The notes beneath the pieces were generated by a model. The model made no database searches and had not been told where the DNA came from. It saw only the letters and a list, made by a program, of their open reading frames with translations. From DATKDP01 sp035546335 (GTDB taxonomy: Bacteria > Acidobacteriota > Thermoanaerobaculia > Gp7-AA8): 64,000 bases of DNA. The stretch covers positions 62,001-126,000 of the forward strand of contig DATKDP010000016.1 in NCBI GenBank assembly GCA_035546335.1, given 5' to 3'. How positions within the stretch are numbered: position 1 is the first letter of the stretch; each line of letters opens with the position of its first letter. The position numbers were made by a program, and so were the translations under genes. Of the stretch, positions 61,262 through 64,000 are shown one piece after another.

Positions 61262-61545
61262 GCTGGAGGCTGGAGGCTGGAGAGGCCGAGAGGCGAGGGA
61301 CGAGAGGCGAGAGGCGAGAGACGAGAGACGAGAGACGAGAGGCGAGGGACGAGAGACGAGGGACGAGGGACGGGAGGCGAGGGACGGGAGGCGAGGGACG
61401 AGAGGCGAGGGACGGGAGACCGAGAGGGGAGAGACGAGAGGCAAGAGGCGAGAGACGAGAGACGAAGAGGGACGCGACGTTGAGGGCGTATTGCGGAGGG
61501 GAGTCAGATCTGCAAGCCTCCAGCCTCTCGTCTCTCGTCTCTCGA
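61261..61545. repeat. Heptad hairpin element E
   Basis: The left arm (61261 to about 61471) begins in the glyA stop codon with aggctgg units, then continues for about 25 strict 7-bp periods of the form GRGRCGR (gaggcga, gagacga, gggacga, gggacgg). The right arm (61516-61545) reads gcctccagcctctcg and tctctcg units, the reverse complement of the left words, and ends 5 nt before the siroheme-synthase ATG. The core is about 44 bp. It is the longest array here and separates two genes in the same direction. Confidence 0.9.
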
Positions 61546-61550
61546 TCACC

Positions 61551-62243
61551 ATGACACGAAAAAAGTATCCGTACTATCCGATCTACATCGATCTCGAGAA
61601 TCGTGACGTCCTCATCGTCGGCGGCGGGAACGTCTGCGCCCGCAAGGCGGAGACGATGCTGCGCTACGGAGCGAAGGTGACGATCGTCTCCAGGGAAGTC
61701 AACGACGAGATCGGGGAGTGGGAAAAGGACGGAAAGGTCACGGTTCATCTCAAGGCGTACGACGCGTCGGACCTGACTGGACGTTCCATCGTGATCGCGT
61801 CGACGGACGATCCGTGTGTCAACGCGCGCGTTGCCCGCGATTGCAGGCGGAGTCGCATTCCGGTGAACGTCGTCGACGTGACTCACCTTTGCGAGTTCAT
61901 CGTGCCGTCGATCGTCGAGCAGGGCTCGATTCAGGTCGCGATCTCGACCGGAGGCAAGTCGCCGGCGATCGCCAGGACACTGCGCGAACGTCTGCAGCAG
62001 ACCATCGGAGCGGGGCTCGCCGAGGCGAACGATCTTCTGGGAAGCCTTCGGAGCGCGGCGAAGAAGACGCTGCCGACGGACGTCGATCGGAAGCGTTTCT
62101 TCGACGGAATCCTGGAGGCTGGATTTCTCGATCTGATGTCGTCCGGAAAGCGCAGGGAAGCCTGCGAGCTGCTCGCGCAGCGGTGTCGCGAGTCTGGAGT
62201 TCCAATCAGCAGGGAGCTGAGCTCGCGGCTTGGGCCGGAATGA
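61551..62243 (+). CDS. Precorrin-2 dehydrogenase / sirohydrochlorin ferrochelatase (siroheme synthase N-terminal domain)
   Basis: The protein has 230 residues, Met8p-like, without the methyltransferase half of CysG. It oxidises precorrin-2 with NAD+ and can insert iron to give siroheme. 'YPIYIDLENRDVLIVGGGNV' with 'CARKAETMLRYGAKVTIVS' is the NAD site; 'VIASTDDPCVNARVARDCRR' and 'IQVAISTGGKSPAIARTLRE' are diagnostic, and the C-terminal helical domain completes the fold. The ATG at 61551 sits just after heptad element E and has no Shine-Dalgarno motif, so its translation signal is unclear. Its stop touches the stop of the next, convergent gene. Confidence 0.92.
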   Translation: MTRKKYPYYPIYIDLENRDVLIVGGGNVCARKAETMLRYGAKVTIVSREVNDEIGEWEKDGKVTVHLKAYDASDLTGRSIVIASTDDPCVNARVARDCRRSRIPVNVVDVTHLCEFIVPSIVEQGSIQVAISTGGKSPAIARTLRERLQQTIGAGLAEANDLLGSLRSAAKKTLPTDVDRKRFFDGILEAGFLDLMSSGKRREACELLAQRCRESGVPISRELSSRLGPE

Positions 62244-63035
62244 TCACGCGTCGCCCTGAACGGGTGTCGCCTCCGCGGCGGTTGATGGAGCAGGCGATCG
62301 GAAGATCGGGTGACTGTAGAGTCCCTTCTTGTGGAGCTTGTAGAGGATCATGGTCTTCAGGATTCCGAATCCATAGCGAACCGATCGCCAGAAGCCGATC
62401 TGCGAGGCCTCCCGGAAATAACGTGTCTGGATGGGCACTTCGCGGATGACCATTTGCGTCGCCACCCCCTGCGCGATGATCTCGGTGTCGAACACGAAGT
62501 TGTCGGAGCAGGCCTCGATGTTCACGCTCTCCAGATAGCGGCGTGAATAGGCTCGAAATCCGGAGTGATACTCGGAGAGAAAGACATAGAACGTGGCGTT
62601 CTCGACCATCGTGAGAAAGAGGTTGGCGAAGTACTTCCACTTCGGCATCCCTCCTTCGATCGGCCGGCCGCCGAGCATTCTCGAACCGAACACGGCGTCA
62701 CATTCCTCGCGCAGGAGCGGCATGACGAGCTGGGGGATGATCTTCGGATCGTACTGGTGATCGGGATGCACCATCACCATGATCTCTCCGCCGAGCTCCA
62801 TGGCCGTGCGGTAGCAGCTCTTCTGATTTCCACCGTAACCGCGGTTGACCGCATGGACGACGGTTCTGATGCCCAGCTCTCTGGCGATCTCGACGGTGCG
62901 ATCGCGGGAGCAGTCGTCGACCAGAATGATCTCGTCGACCCAGTCCTTCGGGATGTCATTCCAGGTCGCTACGAGCGTCTTCTCGGCGTTGTATGCGGGA
63001 AGGACGACGACGACTTTTTTCGAGCGAAGGGGCAT
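62244..63035 (-). CDS. Family 2 glycosyltransferase (DPM1/GtrB-like)
   Basis: The protein has 263 residues with a GT-A fold: 'VVVVLPAYNAEKTLVATWND', 'DEIILVDDCSRDRT', 'VVHAVNRGYGGNQKSCYRTA' and 'EIMVMVHPDHQYDPKIIPQL', the last in place of the usual DxD. 'LSEYHSGFRAYSRRYLESVN' is typical of polyprenyl-phosphate sugar synthases. A soluble, one-domain enzyme that probably charges a lipid carrier with a sugar, or takes part in glycan assembly. The partial YfhO-like gene divergent from it could use such a donor. Start ATG 63035. Confidence 0.9.
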   Translation of the reverse strand: MPLRSKKVVVVLPAYNAEKTLVATWNDIPKDWVDEIILVDDCSRDRTVEIARELGIRTVVHAVNRGYGGNQKSCYRTAMELGGEIMVMVHPDHQYDPKIIPQLVMPLLREECDAVFGSRMLGGRPIEGGMPKWKYFANLFLTMVENATFYVFLSEYHSGFRAYSRRYLESVNIEACSDNFVFDTEIIAQGVATQMVIREVPIQTRYFREASQIGFWRSVRYGFGILKTMILYKLHKKGLYSHPIFRSPAPSTAAEATPVQGDA

Positions 63036-63117
63036 TCGCGGTTCCTGTGAAAAACCCGGCGGAGGATATCAGGAGGGTGAGACGTTGTCGATTTCCCTCG
63101 TTGCTCCGCCGTTCCGA

Positions 63118-63123
63118 TACAAT
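63118..63123 (+). promoter_or_regulatory. Candidate leaderless -10 box (TACAAT)
   Basis: GATACAAT ends 8 nt before the TTG at 63132 and no ribosome binding site lies between. It supports the chosen start of the YfhO-like gene. Confidence 0.45.
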
Positions 63124-63131
63124 GCGCCGCG

Positions 63132-64000
63132 TTGAGCGAGCGATTTCGTCTTTCGTTCCGCGATGCCGGGGCGATCCTTCTCCTGTTCACTCTGGCGACG
63201 ATTCTGTTCGGCAACGTCCTGTTCGCCGGCGGTCAGCTCTACCTTCGCGATCTGGCCCGCTACTACTATCCCACCAAACGAATCGTTCGCGAAGTGATCC
63301 TCGGCGGAAGCTTTCCTTTCTGGAATCCATACTACGCGGCGGGCCAGCCGATGGCCGCGAATCCCGAGTACGAAGTGTTCTACCCGCTGCAGTGGCTCAT
63401 TCTGATCCCCGACTACAACCTCGGGTTTCGCTTTCACATCGTGATTCACATCTACCTCGGGCTGGCGGGAATGTACGCGCTGCTCCGCTCGATGCGCCTC
63501 GGGATCCCGGCCGCGTTCTTCGGCGCTTTCGTCTTCGGTCTCGGCGGGCTCTTTCTCTCGCTCGTCAATCTGCTGCCGATCCTCTTCTGCGTCAGCTGGC
63601 TCCCGCTGATTCTCCTTTTCGCCAGGCGGCTCTTTTTCCACTTCCGGTGGAGGGATCTGGCGCTCGGCGGAATCGTCACCGGGCTGCAGATTCTCACCGC
63701 CGAGCCGACGACCCTGATCCAGACGTGGCTGCTGGTGGGCTGCTATGGTCTCTATCGCGCCTGGTATCAAAAACCATTTCTGCGAAGTCTGGCGCGGAAT
63801 GCCTTCATCGCAGGTGCGCTGCTCGCGAGCGGCCTCCTGGTGGGGGCGGCACAGCTGATCCCCGCGCTCGACCTGGTGGGAGACTCCGTCCGCGCGCGTC
63901 CCTTCGAGCTGAGTCTGGTCACCTCCTGGAGCATGCCGTACGAACGCCCGCTCGAGCTGCTGTTTCCTCATCTGTTCGGTCACATCTCGCGCGATCGAAC
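63132..64000 (+). CDS. YfhO-like multi-pass membrane protein, 3' partial
   Basis: The frame runs from TTG 63132 to the right edge without a stop; 289 codons are visible. The translation begins 'LSERFRLSFRDAGAILLLFT' and shows at least five hydrophobic helices. 'LYLRDLARYYYPTKRIVREV', 'FPFWNPYYAAGQPMAANPEY' and 'FYPLQWLILI' are typical of the YfhO family of GT-C-like bacterial membrane proteins, where the acidic residue of the first loop and the 'P-x-W-N-P' stretch are conserved. It may glycosylate lipids or teichoic-like polymers; the rest of the gene is outside the window. It is divergent from the GT2 gene. Confidence 0.8.
   Translation, partial: MSERFRLSFRDAGAILLLFTLATILFGNVLFAGGQLYLRDLARYYYPTKRIVREVILGGSFPFWNPYYAAGQPMAANPEYEVFYPLQWLILIPDYNLGFRFHIVIHIYLGLAGMYALLRSMRLGIPAAFFGAFVFGLGGLFLSLVNLLPILFCVSWLPLILLFARRLFFHFRWRDLALGGIVTGLQILTAEPTTLIQTWLLVGCYGLYRAWYQKPFLRSLARNAFIAGALLASGLLVGAAQLIPALDLVGDSVRARPFELSLVTSWSMPYERPLELLFPHLFGHISRDR

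Noticed and set aside
61203..61886. Frames rich in Ser/Arg/Pro or Glu/Arg repeats over the 61.3 kb array
   Set aside because: They read the heptad array of element E; the real gene of the area starts at 61551.
63069..63983. A 304-codon minus-strand frame at the right edge
   Set aside because: Gln/Glu/Arg-rich with no motif; the plus strand encodes a clear hydrophobic YfhO-like protein that simply lacks its stop inside the window.

Overview
The window looks like a chromosomal segment of a high-GC, Gram-negative (diderm) bacterium. Acidobacteriota is my best guess; Thermoanaerobaculia or a relative is possible but not proven. The reasons are gene content and style: a Hanks-type Ser/Thr kinase fused to a WD40/PD40 propeller, futalosine-pathway menaquinone synthesis (mqnD), LpxC and several outer-membrane barrels, a DUF4390-NtrY-NtrX cluster next to lpxC, TMTC-like TPR membrane proteins, and baeRF and type II GAPDH-like genes. 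No 16S rRNA is present, so the taxonomy is inference. I see no prophage, CRISPR array, transposase or plasmid gene; this is core chromosome with unusual intergenic DNA.

Layout. 0-13 kb (mostly minus): the end of a carboxypeptidase-regulatory-like protein, a kinase-propeller, a SnoaL-like lipoprotein, then plsC-mqnD-purL-purF-MCP. 13-17 kb (plus): korAB, a 2-oxoacid:ferredoxin oxidoreductase, then a REP-like palindromic block. 17-27 kb: a BtuF-like protein and a TMTC-like TPR protein (plus); tldD-tldE with two Dpp-type permeases (minus); a holin-X/YqjE-like pair; dprA. 27.3-31.5 kb: a three-gene envelope cassette ending in a metalloprotease-propeller-beta-barrel fusion. 31.5-45 kb: topoisomerase IB, a GT-C-like membrane protein, a pseudokinase-TonB fusion, mltG-ruvX, a PilT/PilU ATPase, thymidine kinase, an OmpA protein, an Omp85-like barrel and a baeRF protein with an unlisted 46-residue membrane peptide. 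45-64 kb: mutL-yraN, a dicarboxylate symporter, tRNA-Gly(GCC), lpxC-DUF4390-ntrY-ntrX, a GAF/HD-GYP protein, smpB, a type II GAPDH-like enzyme, accD-folC, glyA, a siroheme synthase, a GT2 enzyme and a partial YfhO-like protein.

The most unusual signal is not a gene. Five intergenic spacers (4.6-4.8, 12.3, 20.05-20.2, 25.8-26.0 and 61.3-61.5 kb) hold strict 7-bp-period arrays arranged as a purine-rich arm, a unique core of about 35-130 bp, and a pyrimidine-rich arm of the same heptad words in reverse complement. Seven of the ten outer arm ends touch or supply a stop codon (within about 3 nt), and units are shared between loci. I regard these as one family of stop-codon-anchored heptad hairpin elements. 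A second genome-wide style is a TANNNT box 6-10 nt upstream of start codons that lack a Shine-Dalgarno sequence (at least nine genes), which suggests frequent leaderless transcription.
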